Below are positions 37,804-46,678 of a stretch of 64,000 nucleotides of DNA, piece after piece. The first letter of the stretch is position 1. Each line of letters begins with the position of its first letter. This DNA comes from Reichenbachiella ulvae (lineage in GTDB: Bacteria > Bacteroidota > Bacteroidia > Cytophagales > Cyclobacteriaceae). The DNA is taken from assembly GCF_025833875.1 (NCBI RefSeq), contig NZ_JAOYOD010000001.1, forward strand, positions 3,410,001 to 3,474,000, written 5' to 3'. The position numbers and the translations under genes were made by a program. Below the pieces are notes generated by a model, which was not told the origin of the DNA, did not search any database, and saw nothing but the letters and a program-made list of their open reading frames with translations.

Positions 37804-39156
37804 ATGACAAATAAGGAAATCATAGAAGCAGTCAAAGAACACCCGGGCAACAAGGTAAAATTTGCCATCATAGATATAGACGGTGTTTTGCGAGGCAAGT
37901 ACATACATAAAGACAAGTTTTTTGATAATCTAGATCACGGATACGGCTTTTGCGACGTGGTTTATGGCTGGGACAGTGCCGACAAACTCTACAACAAATC
38001 CAGCATCACAGGCTGGGAAAGAGGTTTTCCGGATGGCATAGCAAAAATTGACCTGGAGAGTTTTCGTCCTATCCCATGGGACAATGATGTACCTTTCTTT
38101 TTGGCAGATTATTCTGCCGGCGACAAAATGGAAGCCGTTTGTCCTCGCTCTCTCCTTAAAAAAATAGTAACCAAAGCAGAAGGAATGGGTTACTTCCCAC
38201 AATATGCTCTGGAGTTCGAGTGGTTCAACTTTCACAAGTCAGAGGCCAATAACCAAAGTGCCCTGAAGCCACAACCTCAACCTATTTTTGATGGGATGTT
38301 TGGCTACTCTCTGGTTCGGATTGCACAGGGCAGCAACTATTTCAATGATATTTTCGATCTCTGTGAGGCCTTTGATATCAAACTGGAGGGACTGCATACC
38401 GAGACAGGTCCTGGAGTATTCGAAGCGGCCATTCAAAAAGACGCGATACTGAAAGCCGCCGACAAGGCAGCTCTATTCAAAACGGCCATCAAGGAAATCG
38501 CCCACCCATATGACATCACGCCAAGTTTCATGGCTAAATGGAATCAAAACCTACCAGGCTGCTCAGGTCACATGCACCAGAGCTTGCTAGATGAGAATGG
38601 CAAAAATGTTTTTTACGATCAGAAAGCCAAACCCCATATGAGTCCGCTTATGGAAAGTTTTCTGGCTGGACAAATGGAGGCGCTTCCATACCTGATGCCG
38701 TTCTTTGCTCCTACGGTCAACAGCTACAAGCGATTGGTTGAAGGTGCCTGGGCTCCCACTACCCTGACCTGGGGATTTGACAACCGTACGACGGCCCTTC
38801 GTATCCTCAACGACCGACCAGAAACGACTCGCATCGAGCATCGGGTAGCAGGAGCAGATGTCAATCCTTATCTGGCTATGGCTGCAGGATTGGCTTCTGG
38901 ACTTTACGGAATAGAAAACAACCTACGACTAGACACCCCTGCATTCGAAGGGGATGCCTATAGCAATGGGCGCTTGAAAAGCCTACCTGACAATCTCCAT
39001 GACGCCAACATCGCCATGAAAAGATCGAAACTGGCCAAGGAGATATTAGGAGAAGATTTCATCTCCCACTTTGCTGTAACGAGAGATCACGAATGGAATG
39101 AATATGTTTCCTCTGTTTCGGACTGGGAACTCAAAAGATATTTCGAAATCATATAA
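37804..39156 (+). CDS. Glutamine synthetase family protein (gamma-glutamyl ligase type)
   Basis: 450 residues from ATG 37804; the frame is open further upstream but is not family-like. Core motifs: ALEFEWFNF for metal, PGCSGHMHQS (ATP/glutamate loop), and EGAWAPTTLTWG...NRTTALRIL with RIEHRVAGADVNPYLAMAA. It lacks the adenylylation-site region of GlnA and looks closer to PuuA-like ligases that join glutamate to amines. Its stop codon abuts the next ATG: first gene of a three-gene cassette. Confidence 0.88.
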   Translation: MTNKEIIEAVKEHPGNKVKFAIIDIDGVLRGKYIHKDKFFDNLDHGYGFCDVVYGWDSADKLYNKSSITGWERGFPDGIAKIDLESFRPIPWDNDVPFFLADYSAGDKMEAVCPRSLLKKIVTKAEGMGYFPQYALEFEWFNFHKSEANNQSALKPQPQPIFDGMFGYSLVRIAQGSNYFNDIFDLCEAFDIKLEGLHTETGPGVFEAAIQKDAILKAADKAALFKTAIKEIAHPYDITPSFMAKWNQNLPGCSGHMHQSLLDENGKNVFYDQKAKPHMSPLMESFLAGQMEALPYLMPFFAPTVNSYKRLVEGAWAPTTLTWGFDNRTTALRILNDRPETTRIEHRVAGADVNPYLAMAAGLASGLYGIENNLRLDTPAFEGDAYSNGRLKSLPDNLHDANIAMKRSKLAKEILGEDFISHFAVTRDHEWNEYVSSVSDWELKRYFEII

Positions 39157-40200
39157 ATGAACCGACAGCTCAATTTTAACGAAATCGTCCTGGAAGCCTG
39201 GGCGAAATACGACAACTCACGAGAAGTTGTATCTATCAACGATATCAGTGCACGCGTATCCACCAACCATGTCTTCAAACTGAAGCTGGAAACCGGTGCG
39301 ATCATCATTGCCAAACTTTCCTACTTTGGCACATTCGACAATTTTTTGGAAGATCACTCGCTGGTCAACTCCATGTCGATCAACCTGCCTGATCCCTACG
39401 ACAAGTTCATCTCTCGGTCCCTGACCAAGGGCAACACCTTGTTCACCCATAGGCACAAAGATCCTATAATAGACGCCTGGGTGGTTTTTTACAACCCGAT
39501 CAAAATCAAAAAATTGCTTCCTAAGATTCTAGAAGAAGATCAAATCAAGAATCTGGGTAAACAATTGGCCAAATTCCACAAGGCCTGCTTTTCGATTCGC
39601 AATATCCTGCCTTCCTGGTCCAAAACCCTGAGGAGCGACCTGGATCACCTGCTACAGATTTTGGAAACGGAGGACGGTCAGTACGAACACCGTGGCAACA
39701 TCGAGACCATCCAATACCAAATTGACTTGTTTCACAAAAACATGGACGAACTGGATGCCGATAGCTGGCCAGCCATTCCGGTTTTTGTCGATTGGAACAT
39801 TGGCAATTTTTCTCTGGATCGAAATGGAAAATTCTTTTCTCGATGGGACTATGACTGGTTCCGGATGAGTTCCCGAATCATGGACTTCTACTTCTTTAGC
39901 CGGGTATGCTCCACCATCGGTGACAGGGAGGAGTTTAGCTACCTGATCGATCCGGTCAATGAAGACCGCTTTGTACTTTTCCTCAAAGAATACCACAAGA
40001 TTTATCCACTTACCCGAAACGAAATTTTGTTTATCAAAGAAGCATACCGTTTCTTTATACTCAATTATGTCATCAAAGACGGGCGCTACTTCTTCCATGA
40101 AGTCTACGCCACCAAGCTTCAGCGGGAAGCTTACGAAATCTATCTTCCGCAGATCGACAACTTTGATGCGGACAAACTTTTAAATGCGCTAGACTTATAA
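39157..40200 (+). CDS. Aminoglycoside/choline kinase-like phosphotransferase
   Basis: 347 residues. Kinase-like fold: N-terminal nucleotide-binding part with VFKLKLETGAIIIAKLS, catalytic loop FVDWNIGNF (Asp212, Asn217; the usual HxD His is replaced by Val) and metal motif RWDYDW near 231. No gap after the glutamine synthetase gene and 4 bp before the HAD gene. Substrate unknown; amino-alcohols are typical for this fold. Confidence 0.7.
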   Translation: MNRQLNFNEIVLEAWAKYDNSREVVSINDISARVSTNHVFKLKLETGAIIIAKLSYFGTFDNFLEDHSLVNSMSINLPDPYDKFISRSLTKGNTLFTHRHKDPIIDAWVVFYNPIKIKKLLPKILEEDQIKNLGKQLAKFHKACFSIRNILPSWSKTLRSDLDHLLQILETEDGQYEHRGNIETIQYQIDLFHKNMDELDADSWPAIPVFVDWNIGNFSLDRNGKFFSRWDYDWFRMSSRIMDFYFFSRVCSTIGDREEFSYLIDPVNEDRFVLFLKEYHKIYPLTRNEILFIKEAYRFFILNYVIKDGRYFFHEVYATKLQREAYEIYLPQIDNFDADKLLNALDL

Positions 40201-40204
40201 AAAC

Positions 40205-41053
40205 ATGGAGATTCAGGAATTTAAAAATGTAGTAAAGAACTACGATATCGTGTTTTTTGATGCTTTCGGAGTGTTGAAAAACAGCAGTGGGATGATCCCA
40301 CATATCGAAAAAACATTTGAGTATCTCATCAAACATGATATTGACTTTTATATCCTGACCAATGATGCCTCAAGAGGCCCTAAGTTGCTGGCCAAGAGCT
40401 ATCAGGACGCGGGATTCTCGATGATCAACGAAGAAAAAATCATCTCCTCTGGCATGCTCGCCAGAGAGTATCTCCGCACCAAAGTAAAGGACGGGAAGGT
40501 CGCCTATCTGGGCACCAAACAATCTGCCCACTACCTGGAAGAAACCGGACTCAAAGCACTATCCATCGCAGACCTGGACCTCAATCATATCGATGATGTG
40601 AACGCGCTAGTGTTTCTGGATGACGAAGGTTTCGACTGGAGAGAGGATCTAAATAAGGTGATCAACCTGCTACGCATCCGAAACATCCCTGTGATGGTTG
40701 CCAATACAGACAAATCCTATCCAGTGTCCGAACGCATGGTAGCTATAGCTGTGGGTAGTATCGCTGATATGGTTCAAAAAATCACCGGCAGAAAATTTAT
40801 CAAGTTCGGAAAGCCAGATTCCAGTATGTTCATTTTCGCCTATGAGCATACCAGAGGGGGTGCTGAGGTAGGAAAAGAAAAAATTCTAATGGTAGGCGAC
40901 ACGCTCTACACGGACATCATTGGGGGCAACAAGTTTGGAATCGATACGGCGCTGGTACTGACAGGTAATACCCTAAAAGAACAATACATGGACCGTATCA
41001 AGGCCATGGGGATATTGCCAGATTATGTGTGTCACTCGGCGGTCGTTTACTAG
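40205..41053 (+). CDS. HAD-IIA (NagD-like) hydrolase
   Basis: 282 residues. Motif I is FDAFGVL (Asp19) where most HAD phosphatases have DxDG; the second Asp is Phe here. Motif II ILTNDAS, Lys motif KFGKPDSSMF, and motif IV MVGDTLYTDIIGG are present. Class IIA cap. Probably a sugar- or nucleotide-phosphate phosphatase acting with the upstream kinase and ligase. Confidence 0.85.
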   Translation: MEIQEFKNVVKNYDIVFFDAFGVLKNSSGMIPHIEKTFEYLIKHDIDFYILTNDASRGPKLLAKSYQDAGFSMINEEKIISSGMLAREYLRTKVKDGKVAYLGTKQSAHYLEETGLKALSIADLDLNHIDDVNALVFLDDEGFDWREDLNKVINLLRIRNIPVMVANTDKSYPVSERMVAIAVGSIADMVQKITGRKFIKFGKPDSSMFIFAYEHTRGGAEVGKEKILMVGDTLYTDIIGGNKFGIDTALVLTGNTLKEQYMDRIKAMGILPDYVCHSAVVY

Positions 41054-41174
41054 TCCCAAATTTTTCTAATTCTTAACCTGCAAAATCTTTGCTTGCCAGT
41101 TTTTTCTATTAATTTGGAAGCTTGAATTCACATAACATCTGTATTACCCCGTACCTTAGTATTCGCAGAAAGTT

Positions 41175-42302
41175 ATGTTCGTTAGCACCATTTATACTCT
41201 TTGGCATATAGCATTAGACACCCTACTGCTCTGGATCACCAGAGGGTATGTCGCGCTATGTTCTGACCTGGATGATCTCGCACAGAGACCCGAGCCTCCG
41301 AGTCTGGATGAATATGCGCGTACCACGGACGAAAATTTTGATTTACTGTTTACCCTCCTGGCCATCTTTTGTCTGGCAGGGCTGTATCTAATTGTCAAGC
41401 AGTTTTTTCGTCGGATCAACATCCAGCGCAAGGTCCTACAACGCAAGGTGGATCAGCGTACCCAGGAAATCATCAGGCAAAAGGAAGAACTGCAGACCAA
41501 ATCCGAAGAACTACAAAAGGCCTACGAAGAGATCAAAATCAAGAACATGGCCATCGAGGAAGCCTTTGCTCACCTGAGTACCTCATACGAAAAGATGGCC
41601 GACCTCAACCGTGAAAAGGACGGTATGATGAGTGTGGTAGCCCATGACCTCCGCACTCCACTCAACAACATCGAAGGCCTGATACAGTTGGTCTCTATGG
41701 ACGACAACCTGAACGAGGAACAGAAAGAATACATCGCCAAAATCAGAACTGTAGTAGGACGAGGCAATGAAATGATCCGTGACCTTCTGGACATCAACAA
41801 GGCCAAATCGATGGATCCTCAGCTGAAAATTCAGAGCTTTACGATGGTGGATTTCATCACCAACTGGAAGAGTAACTTTACCAAACCACTGGCGGCTAAA
41901 AATCAGAGCCTCAAAATCTCTGGCAAATACAAGGAGCTAAATATGAAAACCGATCAGGGTCTGCTATCGCGTATCATGGACAACCTGATGTCCAATGCCA
42001 TGAAGTTTTCGGATGCAGGCAAGAATGTCTATTTGGACATCACTCCCGTAGAAGAAAAGGTAAGAATCACCCTGCGCGACGAAGGGCCCGGGATCAGCTC
42101 GGCCGATCAGAAAAAGATGTTCAAGCCCTTTACCCGTTTGTCTGCCCGACCTACTGCCGGCGAACACTCCAATGGTCTGGGGCTATCCATCATCAAGAGC
42201 CTAACCGAACAGCTCGGAGGTCGCATCATTGTTAAAAGTAAATTAGGTTCAGGAACCGCTTTTGAAATCCTGATCCCTCAAACCGCCAAAAATAAGACAT
42301 AA
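41175..42302 (+). CDS. Membrane-anchored sensor histidine kinase
   Basis: 375 residues. N-terminal span near 8-28 and another near 57-77, a coiled-coil linker (about 85-150, REKIRQKEELQTK-like heptads), HisKA with phospho-acceptor His157 in VVAHDLRTPL, and a HATPase domain with NLMSNAMKFS (N box), DEGPGIS (G1) and GLGLSI (G2). No response regulator gene is adjacent, so it is an orphan kinase. Confidence 0.93.
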   Translation: MFVSTIYTLWHIALDTLLLWITRGYVALCSDLDDLAQRPEPPSLDEYARTTDENFDLLFTLLAIFCLAGLYLIVKQFFRRINIQRKVLQRKVDQRTQEIIRQKEELQTKSEELQKAYEEIKIKNMAIEEAFAHLSTSYEKMADLNREKDGMMSVVAHDLRTPLNNIEGLIQLVSMDDNLNEEQKEYIAKIRTVVGRGNEMIRDLLDINKAKSMDPQLKIQSFTMVDFITNWKSNFTKPLAAKNQSLKISGKYKELNMKTDQGLLSRIMDNLMSNAMKFSDAGKNVYLDITPVEEKVRITLRDEGPGISSADQKKMFKPFTRLSARPTAGEHSNGLGLSIIKSLTEQLGGRIIVKSKLGSGTAFEILIPQTAKNKT

Positions 42303-42329
42303 AAAAAGGACGGAGGGGATCCGTCCTTT
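42301..42329. terminator. Terminator between histidine kinase and CsbD genes
   Basis: 10-bp stem AAAGGACGGA (42305-42314) with TCCGTCCTTT (42320-42329). The T run (from 7 A at 42301) is on the minus strand, so it mainly ends the CsbD transcript; the kinase may also use it. Confidence 0.85.
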
Positions 42330-42351
42330 AGGCTAACTATTGGGCAAATTA

Positions 42352-42552
42352 TTATAGGGTTTTACTTTGAAGCCAGTCATTAATTTCGTTCAGCAAATCA
42401 TCCCCTTCTTTACCCAACTTCTTTTCTAGCTTACCAATGATTTGCTCATTCGTACCTTCGAGCATTTTCAGATCGTCGTTTGTCAACTCTCCGAACTTCT
42501 CTTTCAACTTACCTTTAATTATATTCTTAGTTGCTTCTAATTGTAATTCCAT
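42352..42552 (-). CDS. CsbD-like stress protein
   Basis: 66 residues, charged and helical. KGKLKEKFGELTNDDLKMLEG matches the CsbD family of general stress proteins. Role unknown; usually expressed in stress or stationary phase. Confidence 0.9.
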   Translation of the reverse strand: MELQLEATKNIIKGKLKEKFGELTNDDLKMLEGTNEQIIGKLEKKLGKEGDDLLNEINDWLQSKTL

Positions 42553-42752
42553 ATTGTTTGTTGTTTTAGGTGATTATCTAATTTCACTTATATAGTAGAA
42601 AAGACTGTGCCAGCCCCTTTCTATGCAATCAGACGGGTTGGACCGGGGCAAAAGCGTGTGGTAATGCCACAGGTTGTATAGGTTAATCCACACCTGCCAG
42701 GGTAAAAGACCTCTCACTTGGCACTTTCTGCGGGAGTCCTTATTTTCGGGGC
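42553..42752. other. 200-bp gap between CsbD and thioredoxin genes
   Basis: GTGTGG (42656-42661) can pair either with CCACA (42667-42671) or with CCACAC (42688-42693), two mutually exclusive hairpins; a TATTTTCG weak -7-like box lies just before the thioredoxin ATG. No gene seen. Confidence 0.3.
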
Positions 42753-43247
42753 ATGAAGATCAGAACTCGTCTCATCGATTATCAAAATCAATCTGAAGCC
42801 AATTTTCAGCAAGACAAAAGCCTGATCAATGGAATTCATTATTTTCTGGCCTTCGTGCTATTCATGAGTTCGACGATGTATGCTGCATTCACTATGCCAC
42901 TAAGGGGCATAGCCAGCCTGTTTCGATCTAAGAAAGAAACGGGAGGACTGATCGAACTGAAAAAGGAATCTCTGGACACCCTGCTTCAGAGCCATGACAA
43001 AGTGCTGCTGGATTACTGGGCCAGCTGGTGTGGTCCCTGCGTGATGATGGGCTCGATGATCGAAGAGTTTGCCGCCAGCAGCGAGGATATCACCGTCATC
43101 AAGATCAACGGAGATCTCCACCCCAAAGTAATGAAAGAATACAAGATCAAAGGCCTCCCCCAATTTGTCCTGATCGAAAAAGGCCAGGAAGTAAAGCGCC
43201 ATGCCGGACCGCTGACGCTGGATGGATTGGAGAGGTTTTGTGCTTAG
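42753..43247 (+). CDS. Membrane-anchored thioredoxin-like protein
   Basis: 164 residues. One membrane span (about 28-50), then a thioredoxin domain with WCGPC (C93, C96) and a cis-Pro in GLPQFVLI. The active site is that of a reducing thioredoxin; the side of the membrane depends on topology, and the basic N-terminus suggests a cytoplasmic start and a periplasmic domain (inference). Confidence 0.85.
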   Translation: MKIRTRLIDYQNQSEANFQQDKSLINGIHYFLAFVLFMSSTMYAAFTMPLRGIASLFRSKKETGGLIELKKESLDTLLQSHDKVLLDYWASWCGPCVMMGSMIEEFAASSEDITVIKINGDLHPKVMKEYKIKGLPQFVLIEKGQEVKRHAGPLTLDGLERFCA

Positions 43248-43381
43248 ATACAACACCAGGCACCTTAATTCTCGATAGTTGTCCACCTTATTCAATCACC
43301 AAGACTATTTTTGTCAGCTGATCGTTTCAAGACGCTGAACATAGAAAACTATCATTTGAGACAATTTTGATAAATTGTATT

Positions 43382-43594
43382 ATGAAAAAGGTCATTCTAA
43401 ATATTCCAGACAATAAATACCAATTCTTCATGGAGCTTGTCCATAATCTGGGGTTCGATCTGGAGCCTGATGCTGAAATGGACATACCTGAAGAACACAA
43501 GGCCATCGTCCGAGAGCGAATCGAATTATCAAAATCAAACCCTGACAGACTATTAGACTGGGAAGAGGTTGAGGACAAGTTCAAACTAGACTGA
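43382..43594 (+). CDS. Antitoxin of a ParE-type module
   Basis: About 70 residues from ATG 43382. Short ordered start (MKKVILNIPDNKYQFFMELV) and a helical C-terminus SKSNPDRLLDWEEVEDKFKLD, standard for Bacteroidota antitoxins. Its stop overlaps the toxin start (TGATG). Confidence 0.75.
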   Translation: MKKVILNIPDNKYQFFMELVHNLGFDLEPDAEMDIPEEHKAIVRERIELSKSNPDRLLDWEEVEDKFKLD

Positions 43595-43899
43595 TGACGT
43601 TTAAAATTCGCCTTGAACCGGAAGCTTATGAAGACATTCAAGAAAGTATCGAATGGTACAATGAGCAAAAATCTGGATTGGGGAGGAAGTTTCATGCACA
43701 AGTAAAAAATTCCTTCAACGTATTAAAAACCCAACCATCCTTTCAAATCAGATATGATAACGTGCATTGCCTACCAGTCAAAAAATATCCCTACATGATA
43801 CACTTCACCGTTGATAAGTCCAACAAAATCGTCACCGTACATGCTGTACTACATACGCGGCGCGATCCTAAAACCTGGAAGGGAAGAAAATCAGACTAA
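43594..43899 (+). CDS. RelE/ParE family toxin
   Basis: 101 residues. ParE-type features: EPEAYEDIQESIEWYNEQKSGLG, an RYDNVHCLPVKKYPYMI centre and a C-terminal HTRRDPKTW. One-base overlap with the antitoxin stop. It is the second such module in the window and not closely similar to the one at 29 kb. Confidence 0.85.
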   Translation: MTFKIRLEPEAYEDIQESIEWYNEQKSGLGRKFHAQVKNSFNVLKTQPSFQIRYDNVHCLPVKKYPYMIHFTVDKSNKIVTVHAVLHTRRDPKTWKGRKSD

Positions 43900-43903
43900 C
43901 AAA

Positions 43904-44635
43904 ATGAACATATCAACCAAACTAAAAGAATCCATCCTTCAAGAGAGGGCACTCAAGGAAGAGTTAGAAAGAATTGAATCACAAATCCCCAGATTAAACG
44001 AGGCAATTGACGAAGGGGAATCAAAGTACAGCTGGAAAGACTCTTTTTTCAGCGGATATCTAGGAGGTAATAGAGCTCTTGTCATATCTGTAAATAAGAT
44101 GTGCGATGAATTAGATGCCCTCGAAAAGAGAGCCAGAGACCTTAAACCTCAACTGAAAAAGTTGGAGAAGACTGTTGAGAAGGAATTAATAAGCGTAGCA
44201 TCTCCGCTTAACCCCAACTTAAATTCCCTCCTCACAGAAAAAGAGCGTTGGTTGAAGCTGGAACGCAAGAGTAAATCTTATAAGAACCTGGTTCTTAAAG
44301 CCGAGCAAGGAATAAAAGATGCTTTGATGTTTTTGAGTTGGGAAAAGCTAGTGAACCATCCTGACGCTAAATCAAAACTCGACGAGTTCAAAAATGAAAC
44401 TTTAGGGTTTCAAAAGATCATTTCAGACTTATCCACTGAAATCACTGCTTTAAAAGGAGAGGTCATTGTCTTCGAAGATTTGATTCAGTTTTCAACGCAA
44501 CAAGTGGCCATGAAAAGTTTTAGGATGTTGGCAACCAAGTCAAATGAATACTATAAAATGGCTTATGACCAAGTAGAAAAATACATAAGCAAGTGTGACG
44601 ATATATTGGAGAAAGTGAAATCAAAAGTGATCTAA
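43904..44635 (+). CDS. Coiled-coil protein of unknown function
   Basis: 243 residues from ATG 43904, nearly all helical with long charged heptads (EELERIESQIPRLNEAIDE, DALEKRARDLKPQLKKLEK). No known domain. It lies 4 bp behind the toxin gene; linkage to the toxin-antitoxin unit is possible but coupling is not proven. Confidence 0.6.
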   Translation: MNISTKLKESILQERALKEELERIESQIPRLNEAIDEGESKYSWKDSFFSGYLGGNRALVISVNKMCDELDALEKRARDLKPQLKKLEKTVEKELISVASPLNPNLNSLLTEKERWLKLERKSKSYKNLVLKAEQGIKDALMFLSWEKLVNHPDAKSKLDEFKNETLGFQKIISDLSTEITALKGEVIVFEDLIQFSTQQVAMKSFRMLATKSNEYYKMAYDQVEKYISKCDDILEKVKSKVI

Positions 44636-44739
44636 GTCCATTATGAGAAAGATGTCAACTAAGCAGATTCACCTTTCACTTATTATCTTACGAATAAAGT
44701 GCATAGTTCAATTTATTATTTTATTACACTCAATTGTAT

Positions 44740-45603
44740 ATGGCTGAAGAAAAAGGAAACAACCTTAAACATGTAATACTTGCATTCAACAATGTTTTAG
44801 GCAGACTGGTGCGACAATTTCCTTTGCTAGTATTCATAGTAATAGGTCTTTTGTGGACAGTATTCTACTACTTTAGTTCTTCCCCAACAAAAATGACATT
44901 TGCATTGTCATTTTTAGTGACCTTCGTTTCGATTATCATATATGCTAACACAAAGAAATATGGAGAAACATTATTAACATTTATGCTCGGCTTACTAACC
45001 GTTTTTTCAGCAACATGGGATTCTTACAAATCCATATTGTTCTTTTCTTTTTATCTTGGGTTTCACGCAATTATTTTCATAATCTCTTCAATTTCGTTAG
45101 CTGCTAAAGTTGAATCTGAATTAAAAATGGCTGCAAATTTTTTTGATCTCAAAAATCATAATGCGATTTACAAGGCTCTTCAAAAAGTAACAAAGATTAA
45201 TACTAAGCACAATGTGCTCGGCGGACTCGGAAGAGCTGAGGCTGTCAAATTTCTAGCTTTTATGAAAGTCCCGATTGATAAAATGCCTGAAGCAATCAAG
45301 AATATCGAATACATTAAAATTATCTATCAAACTAATTTGAATATGTCACTGGATTTCTTTCGTTCTCTATATTATATCAAAGAAAGAAGCAACTTTGAGG
45401 TTAACGTAACTAACTTTCTAGATATAATTGTTAGCAAGGGAATGCCTATAACACCAGATGAATTTTTTCACATTTTCAGTAGAACAAAGGGACTAATAAT
45501 CCAACAAAAACTGAACCTTCTGGCCTATTTGGAAGAACTGCATAACTTGGTTTATGAAGGCTATGACATTGACCAAATCATTGAGAAACTACATAAAAAT
45601 TAA
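44740..45603 (+). CDS. AT-rich four-span membrane protein
   Basis: 287 residues from ATG 44740. Four membrane segments (about 27-45, 51-68, 74-90, 98-118) then a soluble helical part with many Lys, Asn and Ile. The gene is visibly more AT-rich than its neighbours, which suggests transfer. Family not recognised; together with the coiled-coil gene it could be an accessory or defence pair (speculative). Confidence 0.6.
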   Translation: MAEEKGNNLKHVILAFNNVLGRLVRQFPLLVFIVIGLLWTVFYYFSSSPTKMTFALSFLVTFVSIIIYANTKKYGETLLTFMLGLLTVFSATWDSYKSILFFSFYLGFHAIIFIISSISLAAKVESELKMAANFFDLKNHNAIYKALQKVTKINTKHNVLGGLGRAEAVKFLAFMKVPIDKMPEAIKNIEYIKIIYQTNLNMSLDFFRSLYYIKERSNFEVNVTNFLDIIVSKGMPITPDEFFHIFSRTKGLIIQQKLNLLAYLEELHNLVYEGYDIDQIIEKLHKN

Positions 45604-45640
45604 CAGAGCCTAACATGTGCTTTAAGTCCTTAGCACATAA

Positions 45641-46567
45641 TCACCCCCACTCAGGGAACTGCGTCTTATTAAGATCCAGGCCTTCCATCATTTTCAAATC
45701 CTTTTCGCTCAATTCAAAATCAAAGATCTCCAGATTTTCCTTGATGTGTGCCTGATTAGAAGACCGGGGGATGGCCACTATGCCGCGCTGATAATGCCAG
45801 CGAAGGCTCACCTGAGCATTGCTTTTGTTGTATTGCTTGCCGATCCTGGCTAGTACCTCGTTGCTGAAAATCTGGTTTCTACCCTCGGCCAATGGCGACC
45901 AGGCTTCATGCTGAATACCTAGAGATTTGAGCGCTGGTATCGCCTCATACTGATGATAAAAAGCATGGGTTTCGATCTGGTTGACTGCCGGCTTCACTGT
46001 AGCATAGCTCAGGAGTTCTTCGATTTGTTTCGGTTCGAAGTTGCTGATCCCGATGGCTTTGATCTTACCTTCTTTGTAGAGTTTCTCCATGGCCAGCCAG
46101 GCCTTCTTCACAGCACCACGGGGTCTGTGCAGCAGATAGAGGTCGACATAGTCGGTCTGTAGTTTTTTCAGGGAAGTCTCGAAAGCCGCCTTGGGGTCTG
46201 GGTAGTCGTCCACCCACATTTTGGTAGTGACGAAAAGTTCCTTTCTGTCTATTCCTGACTGTTTGATCCCCTCACCTACGAACTGCTCATTGCCATAGAT
46301 GGTGGCCGTATCGATCAGTCGGTAGCCAGATCGAATCGCATGAGCGACCGAGTTGATTCCGATTTCTCCTTTCAGAGTGTTCGTCCCAAAACCAAGGATG
46401 GGCATCTTCGTGCCATTGTTGAGCGTGACGGATGGTATGGCAGCCGTGGTATCAAATGCTAAGGCTGAGGTAAAACCTGGGATCAAAAAACTAGAGGCAG
46501 CCAGAGTAGCCCCATTCTTCAGAAACTGACGTCTGGATCGAGTGGCAGTATATTTAGCGTCTTTCAT
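45641..46567 (-). CDS. Aldo/keto reductase with Tat signal
   Basis: 308 residues. Tat motif SRRQFLK at 11-17 with a hydrophobic stretch after it, so the enzyme is exported folded. The AKR core has RLIDTATIYGNE (catalytic Tyr), TTKMW (Lys) and DLYLLHRP (His). NADPH-binding IPRSSNQAHIKENL near the end. Substrate unknown. Confidence 0.9.
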   Translation of the reverse strand: MKDAKYTATRSRRQFLKNGATLAASSFLIPGFTSALAFDTTAAIPSVTLNNGTKMPILGFGTNTLKGEIGINSVAHAIRSGYRLIDTATIYGNEQFVGEGIKQSGIDRKELFVTTKMWVDDYPDPKAAFETSLKKLQTDYVDLYLLHRPRGAVKKAWLAMEKLYKEGKIKAIGISNFEPKQIEELLSYATVKPAVNQIETHAFYHQYEAIPALKSLGIQHEAWSPLAEGRNQIFSNEVLARIGKQYNKSNAQVSLRWHYQRGIVAIPRSSNQAHIKENLEIFDFELSEKDLKMMEGLDLNKTQFPEWG

Positions 46568-46678
46568 GTGCTTGATTTTGATTCAAGTTAATCAAGGTCG
46601 GGTTAAGTCGCCAATGAATAATCAGGAATACAGCGATTCAACATTCTGAAAAAATCAATTCTACGCAAAATCTCGATT

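Noticed and set aside
41369..41614. 81-residue frame inside the histidine kinase gene
   Set aside because: Lies in the coiled-coil coding part in another frame; composition reflects the host frame.
42601..42720. Cobalamin-type riboswitch or tRNA in the thioredoxin leader
   Set aside because: No B12-box consensus or cloverleaf was found.
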